Assembly (NCBI GenBank): GCA_963628035.1
Contig: CAVGED010000046.1
Location: forward strand, 1-64,000
Reading direction: 5' to 3'
Source: 14-2 sp963628035
GTDB lineage: Bacteria > Bacillota > Clostridia > Lachnospirales > Lachnospiraceae
Length of the DNA stretch: 64,000 nt
In this document: piece after piece, positions 8,942 to 16,680 of the stretch
Numbering within the stretch: position 1 is the stretch's first letter
Layout: every line of letters begins with the position of its first letter
Translations under genes and position numbers: made by a program
The notes under the pieces: model-generated
What the model was told of the DNA's origin: nothing
What the model saw: only the letters and a program-made list of their open reading frames with translations
Database searches by the model: none

Positions 8942-10030
8942 ATGCTACAGCACAAAGACCATTTTCATGGAAGTGATTTAGAGAAGATTGAGGCAATTTA
9001 TGGAATAAAGAAAGAGGACATCACCAGTTTTTCCGCCAACGTCAATCCCTTAGGTGTCTCGCCCCTGCTGCGGGAATCGCTGGCTTCCCACATCGACGCC
9101 ATCACCACCTACCCGGACCGGGAATACACATCCCTGCGTCGCAGCATTGCCGACTACGCGGGTTGCGAGCCGGAAAATATCCTGGTAGGGAACGGCTCCA
9201 CCGAGCTGATCTCCCTGTTTATCAAGATGGAGCAGCCTAAGAAAGCCCTGATCGTCGGCCCCACCTACTCCGAGTATGAGCGGGAAGTCTCCCTGGTGGG
9301 CGGTACATGCCTGTATTATCCGCTGAAAGAGGAGGACGAATTCGTTCTGGACACAGCAGACCTTATCTCCCATCTGAACGAGAGCATTGACCTGCTGGTG
9401 ATCTGCAACCCCAACAATCCCACCTCCACCGCCATATCTGGAGCTGACATGCGCCGGATCCTGGATGCCTGCAAGCAGCATGATATCTTCGTGATGACAG
9501 ATGAGACATATGTAGAATTTGCACCGGATTCCGAAGCGGTAACCTCTGTTCCACTGACACGCTACTACAACAATATCATCATCCTGCGTGGAACCTCCAA
9601 GTTCTTCGCAGCCCCCGGCCTGCGGCTGGGCTACGCCATCACCGGCAATCAGGATCTCATCGCTGCCATCAACACAAGAAAGGATCCCTGGTCCATCCAC
9701 TCACTGGCTGTGGTAGCCGGAGAGATCATGTTCAAAGACAGCGCCTACATCTCCGAAACACGCCAGTTGATTTCTGCTGAGCGTGCGCGGATGTATGAAG
9801 CGCTGTCTAAGGATACACGTTTTCATGCCTATGAACCCAGTGCCAACTTTATGCTGGTGAAGATCACAGACCCTAAGCTTAATGCAGATATTCTCTTTGA
9901 CCGGGCCATCCGACGCGGAATGATGATACGAAACTGCTCCACGTTTCCGTTCTTAAGCAACCGCTTCTTCCGCTTCTGCTTCATGAGCCCGGAAATGAAT
10001 GACAGGCTGCTGGCCTGCCTGATGGAGTAA
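8942..10030 (+). CDS. PLP-dependent aminotransferase, histidinol-phosphate/threonine-phosphate type
   Basis: This 362-residue class I/II aminotransferase-fold enzyme resembles histidinol-phosphate aminotransferase (HisC) and L-threonine-O-3-phosphate decarboxylase (CobD). The substrate part NVNPLGVSP and GNGSTELI, the cofactor-binding VICNPNNPTS and DETYVEF, the PLP lysine in RGTSKFFAAPG and the arginine in GLRLGYAI are all present. GGAGG ends 5 bases before the ATG. No histidine or cobalamin genes lie nearby, so I cannot choose between the two activities. The gene is divergent from the DUF5717 operon and is followed by a structured repeat at 10040-10120. Confidence 0.85.
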   Translation: MLQHKDHFHGSDLEKIEAIYGIKKEDITSFSANVNPLGVSPLLRESLASHIDAITTYPDREYTSLRRSIADYAGCEPENILVGNGSTELISLFIKMEQPKKALIVGPTYSEYEREVSLVGGTCLYYPLKEEDEFVLDTADLISHLNESIDLLVICNPNNPTSTAISGADMRRILDACKQHDIFVMTDETYVEFAPDSEAVTSVPLTRYYNNIIILRGTSKFFAAPGLRLGYAITGNQDLIAAINTRKDPWSIHSLAVVAGEIMFKDSAYISETRQLISAERARMYEALSKDTRFHAYEPSANFMLVKITDPKLNADILFDRAIRRGMMIRNCSTFPFLSNRFFRFCFMSPEMNDRLLACLME

Positions 10031-10039
10031 GTTACAATA

Positions 10040-10120
10040 AAAGCCCAGTCTCAATGCTTATGCATGAGCCACGCTTGCATGGGTGAATGCATAGGCATTA
10101 GAGACGCTAACCTGTATGAG
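10040..10120 (+). repeat. Copy 1 of an ~80-nt structured intergenic repeat
   Basis: The element starts with AAAGCCCAGTCTC and ends with GAGACGCTAACCTGTATGAG. Both ends recur in the same relative order on the minus strand at 59708-59629. The ends pair (GTCTC with GAGAC), and the stem continues with AATGC/GCATT and TATGCAT/ATGCATA. The inner sequence differs between the copies but stays self-complementary. It fills the gap between the aminotransferase and trxA. Confidence 0.75.
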
Positions 10121-10124
10121 TTTG

Positions 10125-10436
10125 TTACGGAATCATCTTTTCCAATTCTTCCAGGGAATGAACACCCACTTCCTTAGCAACAACCTGTCCATTCTGAAGC
10201 AGTACGATCGTCGGAATGCTCATAACACCGAACTGCTGTGCCAGGTGTGGCTGCTCGTCCACGTTTACCTTGCCGAATACCGCGCGATCCTGAAGCTTTT
10301 CAGCCGCCTCTTCGAATACGGGTCCCTGCATCTTGCAAGGTCCGCACCAGGCTGCCCAGAAATCAAGCAGTACCGGTTTGGTGCTCTCCATTACTTCCTT
10401 TTGAAAGTTGTCGCTTGTTATTTTCAATTCTGCCAT
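10125..10436 (-). CDS. trxA: Thioredoxin
   Basis: This 103-residue cytosolic disulfide reductase has the active site WCGPC at residues 30-34 and the conserved cis-proline segment MSIPT. The length is typical for the family. The ATG at 10436 is preceded by GGAGG with 8-base spacing, while the longer frame adds 12 residues without support. No thioredoxin reductase gene lies in the window. The leader contains a two-hairpin structure that recurs before the sugar permease operon. Two extended -10 sequences (TGGTATAAA, and TGGTATACT further upstream) lie on the minus strand before this leader. Confidence 0.95.
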   Translation of the reverse strand: MAELKITSDNFQKEVMESTKPVLLDFWAAWCGPCKMQGPVFEEAAEKLQDRAVFGKVNVDEQPHLAQQFGVMSIPTIVLLQNGQVVAKEVGVHSLEELEKMIP

Positions 10437-10464
10437 AGCTAATTCCTCCATATCTACCAGATTT

Positions 10465-10544
10465 GATAACATCGTCCGGGAAACCCGAACTCCACTTTGC
10501 TACATTGGGGTAACAAAAAGCGCTTTGCACTTTTCTTTATACCA
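10465..10544 (-). promoter_or_regulatory. Two-hairpin leader of trxA, shared with the permease operon (copy A)
   Basis: The sequence shares GGAAACCCGAACTCC, GGGTA, AAAGC and CACTTTTCTT with 37838-37915 in the same order. As minus-strand RNA it forms UUUGUUAC/GUAGCAAA with a six-base loop, then GUUCGGG-UUU-CCCGGAC. The stems differ in copy B but remain paired. An extended -10 (TGGTATAAA) lies at the upstream edge. Confidence 0.6.
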
Positions 10545-10624
10545 TATTTTTCAGGTTATTTCTACTACTGAATTAAGTATACCACTTTTTTCGCTAAATT
10601 TCCGTTAATTTTCTTTCTGCGCTC

Positions 10625-10653
10625 TTGTACTTTTTCCTTATCAATGGTACATT
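10625..10653 (+). promoter_or_regulatory. Possible promoter of the sensor kinase operon
   Basis: TTGTAC at 10625-10630 and TACATT at 10648-10653 are separated by 17 bp, about 60 bp before the kinase start. The -10 box is weak. Confidence 0.4.
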
Positions 10654-10712
10654 TTAATCAGAAAAAACTTTGCACTACAAACTTGCAGAGAAAATGCTTT
10701 GGAGGAATGAAC

Positions 10713-11816
10713 ATGAGGTACGTAGATGCTTTTTTGAAAAAACATAATCTGATTTTTTCCATGTTGGTAATGAGCGCTGCCACTTTATTTTCCTACCTGT
10801 TTTTCAAGTTCGTGCATGATGAATCTGCCAGTATCCCCCTGATCTACATTTTAGCAGTGACCGTAATTGCGAAATGGACCGACGGATATCGTTACGGGAT
10901 CGGTGCTGCCATCCTATCCGTCTTCGCGATCAACTTCTTTTTTACATATCCCTATAATGCCTTTAACTTCACATTGTCAGGATATCCGGTGACATTTATC
11001 GGTATAACCACCATATCCATCATCACCAGTGCCTCCACAACACACTTAAAGAGGCAGGCGCAGACGATGGCCAATCAGGAACGGGAATTGGTGGAGGCGG
11101 AGAAGGAGAAGATGCGGGCCAACCTGCTGCGGGCAGTCTCCCATGACCTGCGCACGCCGCTGACCGGCATCATCGGTGCCTCCTCCACTTATATGGACAA
11201 TTACGCAGACCTCACTGAGGAAGAGAAAAAGAAACTGGTGCAGAATATCAACACGGATGCCAACTGGCTGTTAAATATGGTAGAGAATCTGCTGACCATC
11301 ACCAGGATCCAGAACGACTGTCAGAAAGTCTCCACTTCCCCGGAAGTGGTGGACGAAGTTGTAGCCGAAGCCGTCCTGCGCTTTAAGAAGCGCCATCCGG
11401 AATCGGAAGTCGATGTAGCCACACCCTCAGATTTCCTTATGATCCCCATGGATGCCATGCTGATCGAACAGGTCATCATCAATCTTCTGGAAAATGCAAA
11501 AATGCATTCCCACAGCAATTTACCGCCATTGCTCTCGGTGGACTCTGATGAGAAACAGGTGACCTTCCACGTCTTTGACTACGGTGTTGGAATCGAAGAA
11601 TCCAGAATTCCAACCCTGTTTGACGGGTCATTAGACAAGCCAACCGCTACCAACCACCGAAAGGGAATGGGCATTGGGCTGTCCATCTGCAAGACCATTA
11701 TCTCTGCACACAACGGAATCATCGGAGTACGCAATGCGAAGCCCGGTGCCGAATTTTATTTTACCTTACCGAAGGAGGATTATCATGAACAACAAATTCA
11801 GTGTACTGGTGATTGA
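10713..11816 (+). CDS. KdpD-like membrane sensor histidine kinase lacking the N-terminal KdpD domains
   Basis: The 367-residue protein has four membrane segments (about 13-31, 40-56, 61-78 and 91-108) of the DUF4118 type. A HisKA domain follows, with phospho-accepting His144 in AVSHDLRTPLT, and a HATPase domain has the N box (NLLENAKMHS) and glycine boxes (DYGVGI, GMGIGL). This is the C-terminal half of KdpD; the usual N-terminal KdpD sensor and Usp domains are absent. The ATG at 10713 is chosen over the one at 10707 because GGAGG ends 7 bases before it. The gene overlaps the response regulator by 32 nt. No kdpFABC genes are present, so the stimulus and targets are unknown. Confidence 0.88.
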   Translation: MRYVDAFLKKHNLIFSMLVMSAATLFSYLFFKFVHDESASIPLIYILAVTVIAKWTDGYRYGIGAAILSVFAINFFFTYPYNAFNFTLSGYPVTFIGITTISIITSASTTHLKRQAQTMANQERELVEAEKEKMRANLLRAVSHDLRTPLTGIIGASSTYMDNYADLTEEEKKKLVQNINTDANWLLNMVENLLTITRIQNDCQKVSTSPEVVDEVVAEAVLRFKKRHPESEVDVATPSDFLMIPMDAMLIEQVIINLLENAKMHSHSNLPPLLSVDSDEKQVTFHVFDYGVGIEESRIPTLFDGSLDKPTATNHRKGMGIGLSICKTIISAHNGIIGVRNAKPGAEFYFTLPKEDYHEQQIQCTGD

Positions 11817-12495
11817 AGACGAAAAAAATATCCTGGACTTTACCGTAAAGTCCCTGACCGCTCACAATTACAAAGTAACACCCGCCACCACAGGGAAAGA
11901 AGCGCTCTCTCTAATCGCATCCATCTGCCCGGACATTATCCTGCTGGATCTTGGTCTTCCGGATATGGATGGCTGTGAGATCATTAAGAGTGTTCGCACC
12001 TGGTCCAGCAACCCCATCATTGTAGTGTCCGCCCGCACCCAGGAGGAAGACAAGGTTCGCGCCCTGGATCTGGGTGCCGACGATTACCTCACCAAGCCCT
12101 TCGGGGTTCCGGAGCTTCTGGCAAGACTCCGCACTTCCCTTAGGCACAGCAACAAGCTGAACAACGATTCTGACTTGTACAAGAAGCCCTACCATGCCAA
12201 GGATCTGACCATTGATTTTCTGAAACGTAAGATCATACTGAGAGACGAGGAGATCCACTTAACGCCCATCGAGTACAAGATCGTGGCCTACCTGGCCCAG
12301 AACTCCGGCAAGGTCATGACCTACTCCACCATCATGAACAGCGTCTGGGGACCATACGCGGAATCCGATAACAAGATCCTGCGCGTAAATATGGCGAATA
12401 TCCGGCGCAAGCTGGAGATGAACCCGGCGGAGCCGGACTACATATTCACTGAGGTTGGTGTTGGATATCGGATGTTGGAGGACGACGCACTGTAA
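11785..12495 (+). CDS. KdpE-like OmpR/PhoB-family response regulator
   Basis: The 236-residue protein has a receiver domain with acidic pocket E11/D12, phospho-acceptor Asp55 in DLGLPDMDG and the conserved lysine in LTKPFG, followed by a winged-helix DNA-binding domain (LTPIEYKIVAYLAQ, VNMANIRRKLE, VGVGYRM). It pairs with the overlapping KdpD-like kinase. AAGGAGG lies 7 bases before the ATG at 11785, within the kinase's 3' end; a longer frame is a shadow of the kinase gene. A structured 185-bp element follows the stop. It may control genes other than potassium transport. Confidence 0.9.
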   Translation: MNNKFSVLVIEDEKNILDFTVKSLTAHNYKVTPATTGKEALSLIASICPDIILLDLGLPDMDGCEIIKSVRTWSSNPIIVVSARTQEEDKVRALDLGADDYLTKPFGVPELLARLRTSLRHSNKLNNDSDLYKKPYHAKDLTIDFLKRKIILRDEEIHLTPIEYKIVAYLAQNSGKVMTYSTIMNSVWGPYAESDNKILRVNMANIRRKLEMNPAEPDYIFTEVGVGYRMLEDDAL

Positions 12496-12524
12496 GCAAT
12501 TAGACTTTATTTACTCTTTAATGC

Positions 12525-12709
12525 CCGCTTTGAGCGAAAGATTTCTCCCGCAAACTGGAGGCAACGTTCCGGTGAACTAATCCCTAACTACGACTAATAC
12601 ATTCGGGGTGTGGCCCTCATGTCTAAGTCTTCGTAAGGGCTGGATTTCACCTTCACTAAAAGCGCCTCTGCTAAAAGGTTTGCTTAGAGAAATCTTTCGT
12701 TCAAAGCGG
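12525..12709. repeat. 185-bp palindromic element with 23-bp terminal inverted repeats
   Basis: The arms at 12525-12547 and 12687-12709 are complementary at 22 of 23 positions. Nested inside are further paired segments: GCAAAC/GTTTGC, GAGGC/GCCTC, GGTGAA/TTCACC and GCCCT/AGGGC. The element fills the convergent gap between the response regulator and the glycan cluster. It has no ORF. It could be a MITE-like element or a multi-branched RNA, and it may also act as a terminator. Confidence 0.8.
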
Positions 12710-12732
12710 TTATTTTATGAATAACTACAACA

Positions 12733-14394
12733 TTAGTTCCTTCCCCTTTGCGCCATCGCTTTAATCTTCTCATTCACCCTTTCTCTCAGGCAAATGATAT
12801 ACTGACTGTTTCTAGGATAAACATCAAAGCCTTTCACTTCCTCTAAAAATTCAAGAACCGTCTCTTTATCTGTCAACGATTCCAGCAGCTTCAACGCGCG
12901 CAAATCCTGCATCGCTTCATTAAATACATACAGACGCAATGAGCATACCACCTCGCCGTCCGCATCCAGCGGATAGACCAGGAAGGCATCTCCGGAGGGA
13001 AATCCACCGCCAGCCGTAGTATCAAGATAAGGATTCAGCGTACTGACGGAATTCTGTGTAAACCAGAAATTGAATCCCCAATGCAGGAACCCCCTGATAT
13101 CATATTTGTACAGCTGGTATCCCAGGATTCGGTTCCGGTAAGAAGGCATCGCCATAAAGCGGTTCGCCACATCCCTGGACTGTCCCATGCAATAATAAGC
13201 CCACATATCTTTCACGCCATGCTCCAGAAATGTATGGATATGATCGCAGCAGACAACCGGCTTTGTGACGATTCCTTTTTCATAAAAGCTGTAATCAGAC
13301 AAAGCGTCGATCATCTGCGAATCATCCAGGTACGATAACAGAAGCTCCTTTGCCGCCTGATACTGTACCGCTGCCCTTTCATTTGGCTCGTCGGATACAT
13401 GGAAAAAGCAATCCTGTAGGATCCCTTCGTCTTCCAAAAACTTCATAAGCTCCGGAAGAAAAGCATACAGAAAAGTCTTGTATTCCTCTGCCAAAGCCTC
13501 GGTCTCCCAGCCGAAGATTTTCTTGTACTCACCGTCAACCGTTGCCATGATCTTGGGCGCATGCTTTGCGCCCCATTGGCTAAAAAGATGACTTATCTCA
13601 AAATACTTAACGTTGCATCTATGGCACAGATCGACCCACCGTTTCAGGTTGCTGAAATCAAAGAAATATCTTCCGTCATGGTAGCTGACCTCTACAAGCT
13701 GATTTGTCGGACGCTCACCACCTATGGCTGTATCAAGGGGTGGTGTGAAAACAGGCGTCAGAATCGTGTTGTGTCCGAATTTCACATATGTATGGAGATA
13801 TTTTTCTACTATGGAAAAATATGCTTCACTCAAAATCTCCACATTGTGAAGCTTCGCAATACAGTCCCCATGAAACCAGCCTGTATTACAAATATCCAGC
13901 TCCGGCAATTCGGCATCTATGATCTCCAATGTAAGGCTGGCCTCCGCCAGAATCTCTTCCTTTCCATCCAGAACCTTTAATGTGACAGGATATGTACCTG
14001 TGATCTCTCCCTTTGGTTCAACGGTTATCCAGAAAGCGCGCGCCTGCCGGTTCGCCAGCTCTATCTTCCCATCCTTTACCGTCTGGAGCGGATCCGGAAA
14101 TAAGCCCGGCGTCTTTGTGAGATAATCATCATCTGTACCCTCTCTATAACCCGGAAGCAGAGAAGGTACATAGTCGATTCGCTTGATTTGAATATAGGGT
14201 GCCAGCTCCGATTCGACCCTTATCCGGCAGTCTAGTCTCTGTAAGAAATTATCCTCATCCTCGCCCATGCAGGCAAGCTGGAAGGAATAGATTTCGTTTT
14301 TTAGCATACTGCCGGAGCATAACTTTGGCAGATCAGTAAATGAGTCAAAAAAGACTTTTTCCAGACTGCTGAGTAATTTTATTTCGCTTCTCAT
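12733..14394 (-). CDS. DUF4091 / GH123-like glycoside hydrolase, cytoplasmic
   Basis: The 553-residue protein has an N-terminal beta-sandwich (about 1-165) and a C-terminal barrel of the DUF4091 type. The sequence FFHVSDEPN places an Asp-Glu pair at 335-336. Such a pair serves substrate-assisted catalysis in family GH123 beta-N-acetylgalactosaminidases, so hexosaminidase activity is possible but unproven. There is no signal peptide, which fits intracellular cleavage of imported oligosaccharides. The start at 14394 has only a weak GAAAG ribosome site and lies 2 bp after a vestigial ORF, so it is probably translated by coupling. This is the last gene of the glycan cluster. Confidence 0.75.
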   Translation of the reverse strand: MRSEIKLLSSLEKVFFDSFTDLPKLCSGSMLKNEIYSFQLACMGEDEDNFLQRLDCRIRVESELAPYIQIKRIDYVPSLLPGYREGTDDDYLTKTPGLFPDPLQTVKDGKIELANRQARAFWITVEPKGEITGTYPVTLKVLDGKEEILAEASLTLEIIDAELPELDICNTGWFHGDCIAKLHNVEILSEAYFSIVEKYLHTYVKFGHNTILTPVFTPPLDTAIGGERPTNQLVEVSYHDGRYFFDFSNLKRWVDLCHRCNVKYFEISHLFSQWGAKHAPKIMATVDGEYKKIFGWETEALAEEYKTFLYAFLPELMKFLEDEGILQDCFFHVSDEPNERAAVQYQAAKELLLSYLDDSQMIDALSDYSFYEKGIVTKPVVCCDHIHTFLEHGVKDMWAYYCMGQSRDVANRFMAMPSYRNRILGYQLYKYDIRGFLHWGFNFWFTQNSVSTLNPYLDTTAGGGFPSGDAFLVYPLDADGEVVCSLRLYVFNEAMQDLRALKLLESLTDKETVLEFLEEVKGFDVYPRNSQYIICLRERVNEKIKAMAQRGRN

Positions 14395-14396
14395 AA

Positions 14397-14462
14397 CTAT
14401 TTTCTTTCATAAGGCAATATAAAGGGGGCTCTGATTCGAAACTCATCTGATTTCTTTCTCAT
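14397..14462 (-). pseudogene. 21-codon vestige of a GH43-type gene
   Basis: A short frame starts at an ATG that overlaps the GH112 stop by ATGA and ends at a TAG at 14397. Its residues include DEFRIRAPFILPYE, closely matching the N-terminus of the GH43 protein upstream in the operon (LEEIRIRDPFILPYE). The DNA resembles 17513-17556. This looks like the remnant of a duplicated or deleted GH43 gene that once stood here. The catalytic Asp of IRDPFI is Ala in the vestige. Confidence 0.75.
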
Positions 14463-16633
14463 TGCTCTACCTTCATTTCATCCGGCTGCAATACAACATG
14501 GATACTCCCATATTCTGTCCGAACAGAAGCTTCCTGGACGATATCGGAATTATTGATCCATACCATCAACCGACTCTTTGGAAAATAAGAACACTCCACA
14601 TACGGATTATCCGAAACATACAATGCCGTGCTGTCACCAAGCAGCAGTTTCAAAAGCATGTGCGCATTTTCCATGGTATGACGGTAAGAGGACATATAGA
14701 TTGCCTTTCCGTCACCGACAGCGTTTTCCGTAATACAGAAGGTATCTCCGTCTGCTTTCAACACCTTTACGGAAGGTGAAATGATAAATGCCTCTTCTTT
14801 TCCTTTTATCTCACCGATTCCATCCAGGCTGCTGTCTGCTTCCACCTGCCACGGATATTTGCCATGACCAATAAATTCGCCACGATCAATATCCACACCG
14901 AGAAGCTGCGCCATCCGAAGATTCGTATCAAAGCCATCTGCCTCTGAGCTTTCGTTGACAGCCAGGAATATCCCGCCGTCCTGAACAAATTCGGTGATCC
15001 GTTCCACCACTTCCGTGGAATTCCATTCTGCTCCGCCGCTCCAGGCGCTTTTTTTCCGGCCTGCATTTAAGATCACATTTCCGTTAAAGTGTCCTGCCTT
15101 CAAATCCTCAAAATCAATAAATTCCACCTCAACCGGCAAGCCGGACAGGCTCTCTAATAGATTTAAAAGATCCAGATCCGAATGCTCATGAAAATGTCCG
15201 CCGCAGGTCCATGTACGAAGCTTCCCCCAGCTCGTTAAAACAGATATTTTCATTGGCAGTACATAGGGGCTTCCCTGCTCATGGCAGCCTTTGATGGTTC
15301 TAAACTCCTCTGCAAGCTCCGCGGTATAGTCACAGAAATCCGGAAATTCTCCGGCCAGATGGAGATAGCCGCCCAGACCGATCCGCTGAACCGGCTGGCG
15401 GAGCAGCGCACGCCGCACACTGCTCCAATAGCTCTTGGCAAGGCGTACCGGATCGCCGCCCTTGGCAAAGACGGGATCGCCGGTCAATCCTGTCGGAAAC
15501 AGATATGGGTGCAGACGGATCTCACGTGTCTTCACTCCTTCTACATTGGCGCACATGCGGACTTCATATCCGGAAAACAGGCACTTGATAATCCCATCGA
15601 AGCCATACCTCTCAAACTTACCTGAATATGGCTCCAGGCCGATCCAGCTATCATCATAAAATACATAGGCCAGCTTGCCATGGCGATGTACAATATCGAT
15701 CAACTGTCTTGCAAACTCCAGCACAAAATCGGAAAGGAACTCCATATAAGCCTTCTGTACCTTATCCGGGGCCATATGGCAGTTGTGACGCCGGTTCTTA
15801 TTCACGAAATCCTCTGTAGTCAGCGAAAAGCCTCTCTTCTTTTCAAACAAGGCAAACATCTCCGGGCTGACGGAGAAGTCATAGGACGCCCAATCCGAAA
15901 ACAGAAACCGGTTTCTTTCATCGTTTCCCCATATCCATGCCGAATTATAAAAGAGAGAGGTAAACCTTACCACATTGGTATCCGGGTGATCCTTGCACCA
16001 CTGCTCCATCCATGCAAGCAGATACGCGCGCACTTCCTCATGCACCGGGTCGATCTGGTGCAGATGCTCCTTGTCCCAGTTGTTTGTTATATGGTTATAC
16101 ATGGAGATTTCTTCCCAGATGCGAAAAGCAAAATAGTTTACCGTATACTTATGGTACTGCTTACAATTTCGTATACAAACGCTCTGCGTCTCTGCGTCAT
16201 ATGTCCAGTCCGCTCTCGGTATCAGCACGTTCTCCGTGCGGTCAAATACCTGCCAGTAACGCATGGATTCTTCCCGGCCATCTACCTGAAACTGCTCCGT
16301 AAAATATCCCTCCAGCAAATATATCCGCACCGTCTCCGCCCCTGCCATGGATGGAAATGATTGAAGAATCGTTTCCGTCTGCATCTCAGGATGTTTGTCC
16401 GCGAACTCATTATGTTCCCGGATCACACAGACGGTTGAATATATGTCGTATCCGGCCGCCAGAATCTCCGGCGACAGCTTCGTTCCATCGCTGTCCCGGA
16501 TCACATCTGCGCCCCATTTTTGTGCCAATTCCAGCGTAAGCTTTTCGTATCCTGCTTCCCCTGGCATGGTAAAACCGCCCTTACCGGCTGCCTGTTCTGT
16601 CACTGTCTGTCCTGTCATTGTCCATCTTCCCAT
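14459..16633 (-). CDS. GH112 1,3-beta-galactosyl-N-acetylhexosamine phosphorylase family
   Basis: The 724-residue cytosolic protein matches the lacto-N-biose/galacto-N-biose phosphorylase family throughout: GGFTMPGEAGYEKLTLEL near the start, WGADVIRDSDGT, SMYNHITNNW, and YDDSWIGLEP, whose Asp328 aligns with the general acid. The enzyme releases galactose 1-phosphate from beta-1,3-galactosyl-hexosamine disaccharides. Some GH112 members instead act on galactosyl-beta-1,4-rhamnose, and I cannot separate these by eye. Both the ATG at 16633 and one at 16618 are possible starts; the second has GGAAG upstream. It follows the GH43 gene by 47 bp. Confidence 0.9.
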   Translation of the reverse strand: MGRWTMTGQTVTEQAAGKGGFTMPGEAGYEKLTLELAQKWGADVIRDSDGTKLSPEILAAGYDIYSTVCVIREHNEFADKHPEMQTETILQSFPSMAGAETVRIYLLEGYFTEQFQVDGREESMRYWQVFDRTENVLIPRADWTYDAETQSVCIRNCKQYHKYTVNYFAFRIWEEISMYNHITNNWDKEHLHQIDPVHEEVRAYLLAWMEQWCKDHPDTNVVRFTSLFYNSAWIWGNDERNRFLFSDWASYDFSVSPEMFALFEKKRGFSLTTEDFVNKNRRHNCHMAPDKVQKAYMEFLSDFVLEFARQLIDIVHRHGKLAYVFYDDSWIGLEPYSGKFERYGFDGIIKCLFSGYEVRMCANVEGVKTREIRLHPYLFPTGLTGDPVFAKGGDPVRLAKSYWSSVRRALLRQPVQRIGLGGYLHLAGEFPDFCDYTAELAEEFRTIKGCHEQGSPYVLPMKISVLTSWGKLRTWTCGGHFHEHSDLDLLNLLESLSGLPVEVEFIDFEDLKAGHFNGNVILNAGRKKSAWSGGAEWNSTEVVERITEFVQDGGIFLAVNESSEADGFDTNLRMAQLLGVDIDRGEFIGHGKYPWQVEADSSLDGIGEIKGKEEAFIISPSVKVLKADGDTFCITENAVGDGKAIYMSSYRHTMENAHMLLKLLLGDSTALYVSDNPYVECSYFPKSRLMVWINNSDIVQEASVRTEYGSIHVVLQPDEMKVEQ

Positions 16634-16680
16634 TCTTTTTCGACTTTTTCTGTTCTTCTTTTTTATGTATGCTTTCCCAA

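Noticed and set aside
10479..10500. tRNA gene suggested by the GTTCGGGTTTCC sequence in the trxA leader
   Set aside because: The sequence resembles a T-loop only loosely, and no acceptor, D or anticodon arms can be built around it.
12525..12709. CRISPR array or guide RNA of a TnpB/IscB system
   Set aside because: There are no repeat-spacer units and no transposase, tnpB or iscB gene in the window; only the inverted ends and nested stems are visible.
15680..16360. 226-codon plus-strand frame inside the GH112 gene
   Set aside because: It is the antisense of a strongly conserved family protein and shows no domain.
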